Assembly: GCA_003605035.1 (NCBI GenBank)
Contig: QZKJ01000005.1
Span: forward strand, 1 to 59,149
Reading direction: 5' to 3'
Length of the DNA stretch: 59,149 bases
DNA from: Desulfurivibrio sp.
GTDB lineage: Bacteria; Desulfobacterota; Desulfobulbia; Desulfobulbales; SURF-16
This document shows positions 8,022 through 17,800 of this stretch, piece by piece. Both the position numbers and the translations under genes were made by a program. The notes under the pieces are model-generated. The model was not told the origin of the DNA. It made no database searches and saw nothing but the letters and a program-made list of their open reading frames with translations. Positions within the stretch are counted from its first letter, which is position 1. Each line of letters starts with the position of its first letter.

Positions 8022-8074
8022 CGGGGAATGGGGTCAAATCTCGATCCTTGACATTCGCCTCATGTCGAGATTTG
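8022..8074. repeat. Island repeat, copy B, with a 10-bp hairpin
   Basis: CGGGGAATGGGGTCAAATCT at 8022-8041 continues as CGATCCTTGACATT. CAAATCTCGA (8035-8044) is the reverse complement of TCGAGATTTG (8065-8074), so the element can fold after the CTERM gene stop (7991). It bounds the TumE remnant on the left. Confidence 0.65.
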
Positions 8075-8116
8075 GTCCTCTGTTGCCGGGCTGACGGCCC
8101 GCCCCGTGCCACCCGC

Positions 8117-8248
8117 GCCGAATCGGCGTTTGCTGAGCTGGTATTGTGGCGTCTTCCACAGCCACTTGAGGGGTCATCACACGAGTTTAAATACAAGTTG
8201 GCGTATGTCGTGCGCGGTGAATGTGTTTTACGCTACGACAATCGGGAA
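8117..8248 (+). pseudogene. Remnant of a TumE-type (DUF6516) toxin gene
   Basis: The frame reads ELVLWRLPQPLEGSSHEFKY and then LAYVVRGECVLRYDN, which I recognise as the conserved core of the DUF6516/TumE toxin family (W-R-L/V-P, then GSSH-FKYRLAYV, CVLRYDNE). The normal start region is replaced, and after RYDN the frame runs into repeat copy C, removing the GKGDH segment expected next. No start codon with a ribosome site and no intact antitoxin were found. The fragment is therefore a decayed toxin gene lying between repeat copies B and C. Confidence 0.65.
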
Positions 8249-8276
8249 TGGGGTCAAATCTTTATCCTTGATATTT
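8242..8276 (+). repeat. Island repeat, copy C
   Basis: CGGGAATGGGGTCAAATCTT (8243-8262) then TATCCTTGATATTT. It matches copy B over about 30 bp with few differences and lies exactly where the TumE-like reading frame is broken. The rest of 7992-8465 contains no gene I can support. Confidence 0.65.
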
Positions 8277-8465
8277 CCATCTTAGATCACATAACGAGCG
8301 CCTCTACTGACAGAGGAGCCGCTTTCGTCGAGACTAGCTCCGGAATTCCGGGGACACACCACTCATTTATTAAAAACCAGACAAACAGATAGACAAATTC
8401 CAGGTCGGCGGGTCGCGATACGGGAAGTTGACACCCATGAATTTTACGAGTAGACTGTAAATACC

Positions 8466-9704
8466 ATGGATAAAAAAAGGGTTCTTGCCGAGAAAATCAA
8501 CCGTCTGCTTACGATGTTTGCGGTAGTGGCCATCATCGGGCCGCGGCAATGCGGGAAATCAACCCTGGTCCGCGGATTACGGCATGACTGGAAATACTAT
8601 GACCTTGAAAGCCCGGACGATTACCAGCTTATCAGCAGCGATCCTGTTGCCTTTTTTACCCTGAACACGGATCACGTAATCATTGATGAGGCCCAGCAGT
8701 ACCCGGACCTGTTCAAGGTGCTCAGGGGGGTTGTTGATGCCGATAGAAAGCAGAAAGGCAGGTTCATACTGACAGGTTCAAGCTCGCCGGAAATCGTCAA
8801 GGGGATTACCGAAAGTCTGGCTGGACGAATTGCCACCGTCGAGTTATGGCCTTTCAAGCAAAACGAACTGTATGAAAAACCGCTGCCGGGCATCTATGAA
8901 ATGTTCCTTGACGATGCTGTCCGCCCGAAGGATTTTCTTGAGCTGCAACCAGTCGTGCACGCGCAGCAGAGCATGAATGTCTGGCTCAAGGGAGGCTTTC
9001 CCGAACCGCTCATTGAGAGTGCAGTCAATGGCGACTTTTACCAGCAATGGATGGAAAACTATATCATTGATTATGTCGGCCGCGACATCCGGATGCTCTT
9101 CCCCAGGCTGAACATTTATAATTTCAGGAGATTTCTCACCCTCCTGGCCCAGTTTTCCGGACACCAGCTCAATATGAGCGACATGGCCAGAGCCCTCGAA
9201 GTAAGTGTATCCACGGTGAAGGATTACCTGGACATTATTCATCAGACATTTCTGTGGCGAAACCTGCCTCCCTATACAAAAAATCCGCTTAAAAAGGTGC
9301 AGAAGGCGAAAAAAGGATTTTTCCGGGACCAGGGTTTGCTGCATTACTTTCTTAAAATCGCCGGACCTGACAGGCTGCAGATTCATCCGGTCGCCGGTTT
9401 TTCCTTTGAAAGCTTTGTCATTGAAGAAATAATCCGGGGACTCCAGGCAAGCATGGCCACCCAGCTTGAGTTCTCCTATTATAGAACCATTGACAAATCA
9501 GAGGTTGACCTGGTGGTGGAAGGCCCCTTCGGCATCATTCCCTTTGAAATCAAGCTCAGCTCCCTGGCAAAGCGAATCTCCTTACGGGGATTGGAAGGGT
9601 TCATGGCCGATACCGGGGCGCCCTATGGCATTCTGATTAACCGGGGGAAAAAGGTGGAGCAGATCACGGATAAAATAATTCAGATACCCTGCAATTTCAT
9701 CTGA
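8466..9704 (+). CDS. AAA ATPase with DUF4143 domain
   Basis: 412 aa. Walker A GPRQCGKST at residues 25-33; Walker B VIIDEAQ with D74-E75; a sensor-like TGSSSPEI near 101; then the AAA_14 lid. The C-terminal half is DUF4143, with a winged-helix-like segment (MSDMARALEVSVSTVKDYL) and a PD-(D/E)XK-like end (SEVDLVVEG, then IPFEIKLSS). This widespread family is often mobile and multi-copy; its biological role is not established, and some members neighbour toxin-antitoxin genes. A copy of its last bases occurs at 6431, showing past rearrangement of the island. Confidence 0.88.
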   Translation: MDKKRVLAEKINRLLTMFAVVAIIGPRQCGKSTLVRGLRHDWKYYDLESPDDYQLISSDPVAFFTLNTDHVIIDEAQQYPDLFKVLRGVVDADRKQKGRFILTGSSSPEIVKGITESLAGRIATVELWPFKQNELYEKPLPGIYEMFLDDAVRPKDFLELQPVVHAQQSMNVWLKGGFPEPLIESAVNGDFYQQWMENYIIDYVGRDIRMLFPRLNIYNFRRFLTLLAQFSGHQLNMSDMARALEVSVSTVKDYLDIIHQTFLWRNLPPYTKNPLKKVQKAKKGFFRDQGLLHYFLKIAGPDRLQIHPVAGFSFESFVIEEIIRGLQASMATQLEFSYYRTIDKSEVDLVVEGPFGIIPFEIKLSSLAKRISLRGLEGFMADTGAPYGILINRGKKVEQITDKIIQIPCNFI

Positions 9705-9865
9705 GTCAGAGGACTCCTCTGTCACGGAGACGGCTCACCGCTTAAAGCTTTGGGGTCTGCAGCTGTTCGGCTTGAAAATTTTGCTTACTTCCTGTACGCT
9801 GAACTCCGCTTTCCGCACCCAAAAAGTTACGCCACCAATGTTCTCAATTGGTTATAATTGCCATT

Positions 9866-11659
9866 ATGACTGAGGCAACGCCAGATCCAGCAAGGGCCGC
9901 CACCCCCGGCGCCCCGCCCGGCCCGCGCAAGGGCTTTCTGCGACAGGTGCTGCGCCTGGCCGGCCCTTATTGGCACTGCGAGCGGCGGGTCAAGGTCCGC
10001 AGCGCGACCCTGCTGCTCTTTCTGCTCACCATGGCGCAAGTCGGCATCTCGGTATGGAGCAACTACTGGCATGGCGCTCTGTTTGACGCCCTCGAACAGC
10101 GCTCCGTGCCCGACGTGCTGCTCCAGATCGGAATTTTTGCGCTGATCCTGGCAATCTCTGTTGCCGTAACGGCGGGGCACCTGGCGGTCAAGCGCTGGCT
10201 GCAGATCGACTGGCGCGCCTGGCTGACCGAGGAGCTGGTCCGCAACTGGATGGCGGACGGCCGCCACTACCGGCTGCTTTTCCAGGCCGGCGACCATCAC
10301 AACCCCGACCAGCGCATCGCCGAGGACATCCAGATTGCCACGGACAGCGCCATCATCATGGCCCACACCCTGATCTATTCCCTGGTGACCCTGGGTCTGT
10401 TCATCAACATCCTGTGGTCGGTGTCGGGCGCCATCGTCGTGCCGGGCACCGCGGTCCAGGTGCCGGGCTACATGGTGCCGCTGGCTTTCATATACGCGGC
10501 CGTGGGCAGCGCCTTCGGCTGGATGCTCGGCCGGCCGCTGGTGCGGGCGACAAACGACCTGCAGACCGCGGAGGCGAGGTTTCGCTTCGGCCTGTCACGA
10601 GCGCTGGAGAACACGGAAGCGATCGCGCTCATGCGCGGCGAATCGCTGGAGCGGGCCGGCTCGTCAAAGCGATTCAGCCAGATCGTGCGGGAATGGGACC
10701 GGCAGTCGCTCTGCTACATGTGGCTTGTCTCGTTCGCCAAGGGATACGGTACGCTGCTGCCGGTGTTTCCGATCCTGGTCGCCGCGCCCCAGTACATCCA
10801 GGGGGCGATGTCGCTCGGCGCGCTGATGCAGGCCGCCCAGGCCTTCCAGCGCCTGACCTCCGCGCTTTCCTGGCCGGTGGACAACATCAGCGGGATTGCC
10901 CGCTGCCGCGCGTCAGCCGACCGCGTACTGTCACTCTACGAGGATATGCGCCAGCTGGATGCCAGCGCGTCGGCGCAGGCCGGTCCGCGCATCGCCGTGG
11001 CCCGGTCGGACCGCGCCCACCTGAAGATCGAGGATCTCTGCATCGCCGAACCGGGGGGCCGCATCCTGCTTGAGCACTTCAACGTTGATATCCGCCACGG
11101 CGAAAGGGTGCTGATCACCGGGGACTCCGTGGTGACGGGAAGCCTGTTCAAGGTGATCGGCGGGCTCTGGCCCTGGGGCAGCGGGCGGGTCTGGCTGCCG
11201 GGCGACGGCGGCATGCTGTTTCTGGCCCATCGTCCCTTCCTGGCCGAGGCCACCCTGCGCGAAACGCTCTGCTACCCGCACCCGCCGGACGCCTTCCCCG
11301 ACTCCGCCATCCTGCACGCCCTCGAATGCGCGGGCCTGGCCTGGCTTGCCCCGCGCCTGGACGACCGGTCCAACTGGGAGCAGGAATTGCTGCAGCGGGC
11401 CCAGCAGCGGCTCGGCCTGGCCCGCGTTTTCCTCCAGCGGCCGGCCTGGGTGTTCATGGAAGGGGCCACCGACGCCTTTGACAGCAAAGGCGAACGGCTG
11501 ATCCTCGAGATGCTCCACCGCGAGCTGCCCAACGCCACCCTGCTGAACATCAGCTTCCATACCAGCCTCAGTGATCTGCACCACCGCACCCTGGTGCTGA
11601 ACCGGGTGAGTGAGACAAAAATACTGTTCGCCGGGCCGCCCGCAACGGGCGCTCACTGA
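9866..11659 (+). CDS. SbmA/BacA-family ABC transporter with degenerate nucleotide-binding domain
   Basis: 597 aa from ATG 9866 (an in-frame TTG at 9848 is less likely; no clear ribosome site for either). The N-terminal 340 residues are an ABC_membrane_2 domain (several membrane helices; LTEELVRNWMADGRHYRL, then DHHNPDQRIAEDIQ are family hallmarks). The C-terminal domain aligns with the family's ATPase but every motif is altered. The Walker A region is TGDSVVTGSLF (residues 418-428) without the Lys; the Q-loop Gln is His (LAHRPF); the LSxGE signature is LLQRAQQ; Walker B ends MEGATDAFD instead of LDEATSALD. Members import peptides, bleomycin or cobalamin. ATP hydrolysis is unlikely here; ion-driven uptake as in SbmA is inferred. 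The 3' end overlaps the convergent GH5 gene by 7 bp. Confidence 0.85.
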   Translation: MTEATPDPARAATPGAPPGPRKGFLRQVLRLAGPYWHCERRVKVRSATLLLFLLTMAQVGISVWSNYWHGALFDALEQRSVPDVLLQIGIFALILAISVAVTAGHLAVKRWLQIDWRAWLTEELVRNWMADGRHYRLLFQAGDHHNPDQRIAEDIQIATDSAIIMAHTLIYSLVTLGLFINILWSVSGAIVVPGTAVQVPGYMVPLAFIYAAVGSAFGWMLGRPLVRATNDLQTAEARFRFGLSRALENTEAIALMRGESLERAGSSKRFSQIVREWDRQSLCYMWLVSFAKGYGTLLPVFPILVAAPQYIQGAMSLGALMQAAQAFQRLTSALSWPVDNISGIARCRASADRVLSLYEDMRQLDASASAQAGPRIAVARSDRAHLKIEDLCIAEPGGRILLEHFNVDIRHGERVLITGDSVVTGSLFKVIGGLWPWGSGRVWLPGDGGMLFLAHRPFLAEATLRETLCYPHPPDAFPDSAILHALECAGLAWLAPRLDDRSNWEQELLQRAQQRLGLARVFLQRPAWVFMEGATDAFDSKGERLILEMLHRELPNATLLNISFHTSLSDLHHRTLVLNRVSETKILFAGPPATGAH

Positions 11660-12774
11660 AAGCGCGGGGGCAGCCAGCCTCTTTCGACGCACTCGCGAAA
11701 GCACCACTCCGACGCCGTTTCCGTGCGGAAACTCCAGAAAAACCAGCCGTGGCAAAGCTCGAAGGCCAGGAGCTGCGCCGCGCCGTAAGCTCGATAGGCC
11801 ACGTCCGTCTGGAACTTGTCCAGGCGCCGCAGGGCGTGATCGTACGGCCCCATGGTCCAGAGGGAGACGACCCCCACGTCGAGCCCCAGGCTCCATTCGC
11901 CCACGATGGTGGGGAGCTGCAGGTCGCGGTGAATATCGCCCAGTTCCTGCCGCCACAGGTTGCCGGCCTTGTGCAGGTGGCCGTGGATGTCCATTTCAAG
12001 GTCGGCGCGCTCAAAACACTGGTAGCGGTGGATGTCGTAGATGACGTTCCGGTACTGCGGCGGCTGCATGAAGTTCAGGTAGTCGCGGTGCGTGCGGAAG
12101 CCGTCGTGGAAGATGATTGCCACGCGCTCCGGCGGGCAGTGGGCGCGGATGGCATCATAGGCGCGCAGGTAATAGGCCTGGAGAAAGGCCGTGGGGATGT
12201 CCCAGCGCGGTTCGTTGAGCAACTGGATGCCGTAAAGGGCCGGCGACAAACGATAGCGCTCGGCAAGCCGTCCCAGCAACTCCACCGAATGCGTTACATA
12301 TTCCTCGCGGGTGTGCCATTCGCAGACGTCCTTGATGCCGCCGTTGTCAAAGGCGTTCTGGCAGCCGGGGGCGGCGTGGAGGTCAAGCACGATGCCGATG
12401 CCGAACTCAGCCGCCCACTCGAAGGCGCGGTCCAGTACCTCGATGCCGCCCTCCACGAAAGGGTGGGGGTTGGCGCCGTACTTGACGTGATAGGGATAGG
12501 GCGGGCCGAGGATCCAGTGGCCGAAGGGGATGCGCACCGTGTTGATGCCGACGCCGGCCAGCCAGGCGAAATCCTCGCGGGTGATGAAGCTCTGCCAGTG
12601 GGCGCGCAGCCGCGCCGACGCCTCCCGGCCCAGCTCCGCGCACCAGGTGGTCTCATCAGTGGCCGCGAGCCCGGCAAAGAGGCTCGGGGTCATCCACTTT
12701 TCCAGCAGCAGCCAGCCGCCGAGATTGACGCCGCGCAGGCAGGTGGGGAGGGTTGAGGTGGTTTGGTCGGCCAT
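11653..12774 (-). CDS. Glycoside hydrolase family 5, exo-beta-1,3-glucanase-like
   Basis: 373 aa. RGVNLGGWLLLEKWMTPSLF at the N-terminus and GINTVRIPFGHW are typical of the GH5 exo-1,3-beta-glucanase branch. The acid/base is Glu188 in LNEPRW and the nucleophile Glu293 in VGEWSLG; LDLHAAPGCQN precedes them. There is no signal peptide, so a cytoplasmic enzyme acting on imported oligosaccharides or glycolipid-type glucosides is inferred. It ends tail-to-tail with the BacA-like gene. Its promoter must lie in 12775-13050, shared with the divergent tetR gene. Confidence 0.88.
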   Translation of the reverse strand: MADQTTSTLPTCLRGVNLGGWLLLEKWMTPSLFAGLAATDETTWCAELGREASARLRAHWQSFITREDFAWLAGVGINTVRIPFGHWILGPPYPYHVKYGANPHPFVEGGIEVLDRAFEWAAEFGIGIVLDLHAAPGCQNAFDNGGIKDVCEWHTREEYVTHSVELLGRLAERYRLSPALYGIQLLNEPRWDIPTAFLQAYYLRAYDAIRAHCPPERVAIIFHDGFRTHRDYLNFMQPPQYRNVIYDIHRYQCFERADLEMDIHGHLHKAGNLWRQELGDIHRDLQLPTIVGEWSLGLDVGVVSLWTMGPYDHALRRLDKFQTDVAYRAYGAAQLLAFELCHGWFFWSFRTETASEWCFRECVERGWLPPRFQ

Positions 12775-13015
12775 GGCAGCTTCTCGCAGTCCTATCGGCG
12801 CGTATTCCAGACCCGGCAGGTCCCGCCGATGGAAAAGAACCTGCCTGGGGGAAGAGATAACAGCTTACTTCATATAGAAAAAAACAGTGGCAATTGCAAG
12901 GGCAAATCAGCCCTTCACCTCCCCCGGCAGATGAGCGCCAGCCAATCAATTTTGCGCATTGCCCCGGCCAGGCGAAAATTTTTGCTTGCAGCTCTCCTTT
13001 ACTCCGATTAAATTC

Positions 13016-13029
13016 TCGACCATGGTCGA
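13016..13029. promoter_or_regulatory. 14-bp palindrome, candidate TetR operator
   Basis: TCGACCATGGTCGA is a perfect palindrome 21 bp before the tetR start, between the GH5 and tetR genes. Position and symmetry fit autoregulation by the TetR protein; this is inference. Confidence 0.45.
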
Positions 13030-13050
13030 CTTTTTATCAGCGGAGGCGGC

Positions 13051-13665
13051 ATGGCGGGGGTACGGGAAGAAAAAAAACGCAAAACCAGACAGGCGATTCT
13101 GCAGGCCGCGGTGCGGCTTTTCGGCGACCATGGCTACGAGCGGACCAGCATCGCCGCCCTTGCCAGGGCGGCCGGGGTGGGCAAAGGGACCATTTACAGC
13201 TACTTCCAGACCAAGAGCGAGATCTTCCTCGCCTTCTGCGAGGATGAACTGGACCACGTCTATGCCGAGGTGGCGAAAAAGACCGGGGCCGACGCAACGC
13301 TCACCGAGCAGCTCATGGCCCTGTTCCTGGGTGAGTTCCGCTATGTCACCCGCCACAAGGACTTCGGCCGTCTGCTGCTGCGGGAGATGATCTTTCCCAA
13401 GGAACTGACGGTGGAGCGCTCCAGGGATCTGGACAACCGCTATATCGATTATCTCTCCGCCATGTGCCGCAAGGCGCAGCAGCGCGGCGAACTGCGCCGG
13501 GATGTGGACCTGCTCTTTGTCTGCGGCCATTTTTACGCCCTGTACCTGATTGCCGTTTCCGCCTGGTACATGGGCCGGCTGCAGACCGAGGACGATGTGG
13601 CGCAGGCCCTGCAGCTGCTTCTGCAGCAGAGCATGGAAGGCCTGCTGCCGGCCGGCAAAAAATGA
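13051..13665 (+). CDS. TetR/AcrR-family regulator of the RND operon
   Basis: 204 aa. The helix-turn-helix occupies about residues 10-55: RQAILQAAVRLFGDHGYERT, then IAALARAAGVGKGTIYSYF and KSEIFLAF. The remaining helices form the ligand and dimer domain and carry no recognisable specificity. The efflux adaptor gene begins 13 bp downstream, so the regulator probably controls its own operon, likely through the palindrome at 13016. The inducer is unknown. Confidence 0.92.
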   Translation: MAGVREEKKRKTRQAILQAAVRLFGDHGYERTSIAALARAAGVGKGTIYSYFQTKSEIFLAFCEDELDHVYAEVAKKTGADATLTEQLMALFLGEFRYVTRHKDFGRLLLREMIFPKELTVERSRDLDNRYIDYLSAMCRKAQQRGELRRDVDLLFVCGHFYALYLIAVSAWYMGRLQTEDDVAQALQLLLQQSMEGLLPAGKK

Positions 13666-13678
13666 CACTGGTGAAACA

Positions 13679-14827
13679 ATGCAGCCCGATGAAATAATCC
13701 CGCAAAGCCGCCGTGGGCGGATCGTCAAACAGCTCATGCAGAACCTGCCCAGGGTGCTGCTGCTGGCGCTGCTCATCATGATTATCGCCCTCTCCCTGGC
13801 GGTCAAAAAGAAAAACGCCCGGCTGACGGCGGAAAAGGCGGCCTCCCTGTCCAGGGAGCGGCCCAGCGTCAATGCCGTGCTGCTGGAAATCACGCCGGCG
13901 GTCATCCATGACCGCCTCAACCTGCCCGGCGAAATCGAACCCTGGACCAGGCTGGAAATGCTGGCCAAGATTCGCGGCACGGTGGAAGAGGTGCTGGTCA
14001 TCGAGGGACAGAACGTCCGGGAGGGAGAGGTGCTGGCCCGCATCGAGGAGGCGGACTACCGCATCGCCCTGGATGCGGCCACAGGCAACTTCGAGCTGGC
14101 CCGGGTGCACAGGGAGCGGATCAAGGGGCTTTTTGATCAGGACATCATCCCCACCGCCGAGCTGGACAAGGTCGAAAACCAGCTGTGCACCACCAGGGCC
14201 GCCATGGAAGACGCGATGCTCAACCTGTCCCGCTGCAGCATCACCGCCCCCATGTCCGGGGTCATCCGCCGGCTTGATCTGAAAAAGGGGCTGATGCTCA
14301 GCGTGGGCGACCCCATGGCGGAGCTGCTCAGAATCGACCGGGTCAAGGCGGTGATCGGCATCCCGGAATCGGATGTGGCGGCGGTGCGCGGCCTCGACAG
14401 CGTGGAGTTGACCATCCAGGCCCTGGAGGACCGCAGGGTGACGGGCCGCAAATTTTTTCTGTCGTCGTCCCCGGACAACCAGGCCCGGCTGTACCGCCTG
14501 GAGCTGGCGGTGGACAATCCCCGGGGAGAAATCCTGCCCGGCATGTTTCTGCGCGCCGATATCGTTAAAAAAACGATGGAGCAGGCCGTCATCGTGCCGC
14601 TGTATGCGGTGCTCACCCGCAACGACGAGCACTTTGTCTTTGTGGAAAAGAACGGGAAGGCTGAAAAAAGGCTGGTCACCCTGGGCATCATGGAGCAGTG
14701 GCTGGCCCAGGTGACCCAGGGGCTGGCGGTTGGGGAACGGGTCATCATCGAGGGCCAGCGCGATGTGGAAGCAGGCCAGCAGGTCAACCCCGTCAAGCTG
14801 CTCAGCGGAGCGGGAGCGCTGCGCTGA
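13679..14827 (+). CDS. RND efflux periplasmic adaptor (HlyD/MFP family)
   Basis: 382 aa from ATG 13679. A single N-terminal membrane segment (RVLLLALLIMIIALSLAV, about residues 22-40) anchors it. The lipoyl halves follow as GTVEEVLVIEGQNVREGEVLARI and ITAPMSGVIRRLDLKKGLMLSVGD, separated by a short alpha-hairpin; beta-barrel and membrane-proximal parts end the protein. It would bridge the downstream RND pump to an outer-membrane factor, no gene for which is in the operon. The stop shares one base with the pump's start (TGATG), indicating coupling. Confidence 0.92.
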   Translation: MQPDEIIPQSRRGRIVKQLMQNLPRVLLLALLIMIIALSLAVKKKNARLTAEKAASLSRERPSVNAVLLEITPAVIHDRLNLPGEIEPWTRLEMLAKIRGTVEEVLVIEGQNVREGEVLARIEEADYRIALDAATGNFELARVHRERIKGLFDQDIIPTAELDKVENQLCTTRAAMEDAMLNLSRCSITAPMSGVIRRLDLKKGLMLSVGDPMAELLRIDRVKAVIGIPESDVAAVRGLDSVELTIQALEDRRVTGRKFFLSSSPDNQARLYRLELAVDNPRGEILPGMFLRADIVKKTMEQAVIVPLYAVLTRNDEHFVFVEKNGKAEKRLVTLGIMEQWLAQVTQGLAVGERVIIEGQRDVEAGQQVNPVKLLSGAGALR

Positions 14828-17800
14828 TGCTCGTCTCCGACACCGCCGTCAGAAAGAGCATCACCGTTGTTGTCCTCTCCGTGCTGATCATTGTTTTCGG
14901 CACCTACTGCTACCTGGTGCTGCCCCGGGAAAGCGACCCGGACATCTCCATTCCCAACGTCTTCATCTCCACCGAATACCGCGGGGTGTCCCCCCCGGAT
15001 ATCGAAACCGCCATCACCATTGAGATCGAGAAAAAGCTCAAGGGTCTCGACGGCCTGAAAAAGATCCAGTCGGTCAGCGCCGAGGGGCTTTCCTCCATTA
15101 ATGTGGAGTTCGTCACCGGCACGAACATCGACCAGGCCATGCAGGACGTCAAGGACAAGGTGGACGAGGCCAAAAACGAACTGCCCCAGGACCTGGAGAA
15201 CGACCCTTCGGTGTTCGAGGTCAACTTCTCCGAGCTGCCCATTGTGGTCTTCTCGCTGTCCGGCACCTGCGGACTGCCCTGCCTGAAGGAAATTGCCGAT
15301 GATCTGGAGGATGCCATCGAGGCCATCCCCGGCGTGCTGGCGGTGGATGTCACCGGCGGCCTGGAGCGGGAGATCCGGGTGGAGGTCTTCCCGGAAAAGC
15401 TGGCCTATTACGGCCTGGATATCAGCGCCCTGCAGCAGGTGGTGGTCAGCGAGAACCAGAACACCTCGGGCGGCGCCATCCGCATGGGCGACGGCCGCTT
15501 CCAGCTCCGGGTGCCGGGGGAGTTCACCACCCCGGAGGAGATCTACGGCCTGATCGTCGGCACCCATGGCGGCGAGCCGGTGTATCTCAAGGACGTGGCC
15601 CGGGTGGTGGACGGCTTCAAGGAGGAGACCAGCCGCGCCCGCCTGGACGGCCGGGCCGCGGTAAACCTGGCGGTCAGGAAACGCTCCGGCGAAAACATCA
15701 TCCCCATCAGCAAACAGATTGACAGCCACATCGCCAGGGTGCAGCCCGCCTGGCCCCGGGGCACGGAAATCACCAAGGTCATGGACAAGGCCCGGGACAT
15801 CGACCTCATGGTGGCTGACCTGGAAAACAACATCCTCACCGGCCTGGTGCTGGTGCTGGTGGTGATCTTCTTTGCCATGGGCCTGCGCAACGCGCTGATG
15901 GTGAGCCTGGCCATCCCCTTTTCCATGCTGCTCACCTTCACCGCCCTCTACCTGCTCGGCATCACCCTCAACATGGTGGTGCTCTTCAGCCTGACGCTGG
16001 CGCTCGGCATGCTGGTGGACAACGCCATCGTCATCATTGAAAACACCTACCGCTTCATGGAGCAGGGCGCCTCCCGCTTCGATGCCGCCATGAAAGCCAC
16101 CTCCGAGGTGGCGTATCCTGTCATCGGCTCCACCCTCACCACCCTGGGCGCCTTTGCCCCCATGCTCTTCTGGCCCGGCATCATGGGTGAGTTCATGAGC
16201 TATCTGCCGCTCACCCTGATCATTACCCTTAGCGCCAGCCTCTTTGTCGCCCTGGTCATCAACCCGGCCTTCGCCTCCCTGTGCATGAAGGTCAAAAGCA
16301 AGGACGGCGGCGCCCCGGCGAAAAGCCTGGAGGAAGTGGCGGCCGCCGTGGAAAGACCGGCGGAAATCAGGGGGATATGGATGCGCGGCTACGCGAAACT
16401 GCTTACAGCTGCGCTCAAGCGGCCGGTAAGCGTCATCCTCTGCAGCTTTGCCGTGCTGGCGCTCATGGTGCAGGGCTGGCTGCTGGCCGTGGGGCTGGAA
16501 AAGCCCATCGAGTTCTTCCCGGACATCGATCCGGCCGCCATGTACGTCAACCTCGAGGTGCCTGAGGGGGCGGACCTCGATTACATCGACCGGGTTTTGA
16601 AGCGCATCGAGCTGGCGGTGGCCTCCCCGCAGACTGAAGCCAGCGTGTCGCTGGAGCCTTCGGACGAGGAATACGGCCAGGCCCTGCTGGCCAAGGAGCA
16701 CAAAAAGGCCGACGGCACTTCGTTTGCCGGACCCAGCGATCTGGGGAACATCAGAAACGTCTACAGCAAGGGGATCGTCACGGCGAGCGCCGGCACCGCC
16801 TTTGACCCCAATGCCCCCAACCATGTGGGCATCCGTTTTCTGGAGATGAAGGACCGGCTCGGCTCCTCCAACGACACCCTGGAAACCATCCGTGAGCGCA
16901 TCAAAGACATTGCCGGCGCCAGACTGACCATTGCCGCGGCCGAGGAGGGTCCGCCCACCGGCGCGCCGATCAATATCGAAATCGCCGGGGATGATTTTGC
17001 CGTGCTGGGGAGCCTTGCCGCCGAGGTCAAGAAGATCGTGGCCCAGGTCCCCCATGTGGAGGACATCCGTGACGACTTTGTCGAGGGCACCCCGTCGGTG
17101 CACGTTACGGTGGACCGGCAGAAGGCGGCCCTTTTCGGGCTCTCCACCGATATGATCGGCTTTGCCCTGAAAACCGCTTACAACGGCCTGGATGTCTCCT
17201 CCTTCCGCGAAAAGGATGAAGACTACGACATCACCGTCCAGCTGCGGGAAGACGATCGGCGGGTGGTGGACGTGCTGCACGAGCTGATGATTCCCACCCC
17301 CTCAGGCCAGATGGTGCCGCTGTCCACCATGGCAAAAGTGGCATACGGCGGCTCCATCGGCGATATCAACCGCATCAACAACGAACGGGTGGTGACGGTG
17401 AAGGCCAATGTGGATGAAACCAAAGTGCCCGGTCCGGTGGCCAGGGCCCAGGCCGAGGAACTGCTGAAAAATCTTCCCCTGCCGCCGGGCTACCAGACCA
17501 GGTTCACCGGGGAATTCGAGTTCCAGCAGGAATCCGAGGATTTCCTGTCCAAGGCCTTTGTCGTGGCCCTGCTGCTCATCTTTCTCATCCTGGTCAGCCA
17601 GTTCAACTCCATCTCCCAACCCTTTATCATCATGACCTCGGTGATCCTTTCGCTGGGCGGCGCCTTTCTCGGCCTGATGCTCTTTAAGCAGCCCTTCGGC
17701 ATCATCATGACCGGGGTGGGCGTCATCTCCCTGGCCGGGGTGGTGGTGAACAACGCCATCGTCCTGCTCGATTACACCAACAAACTGCGGGAGCGGGGCA

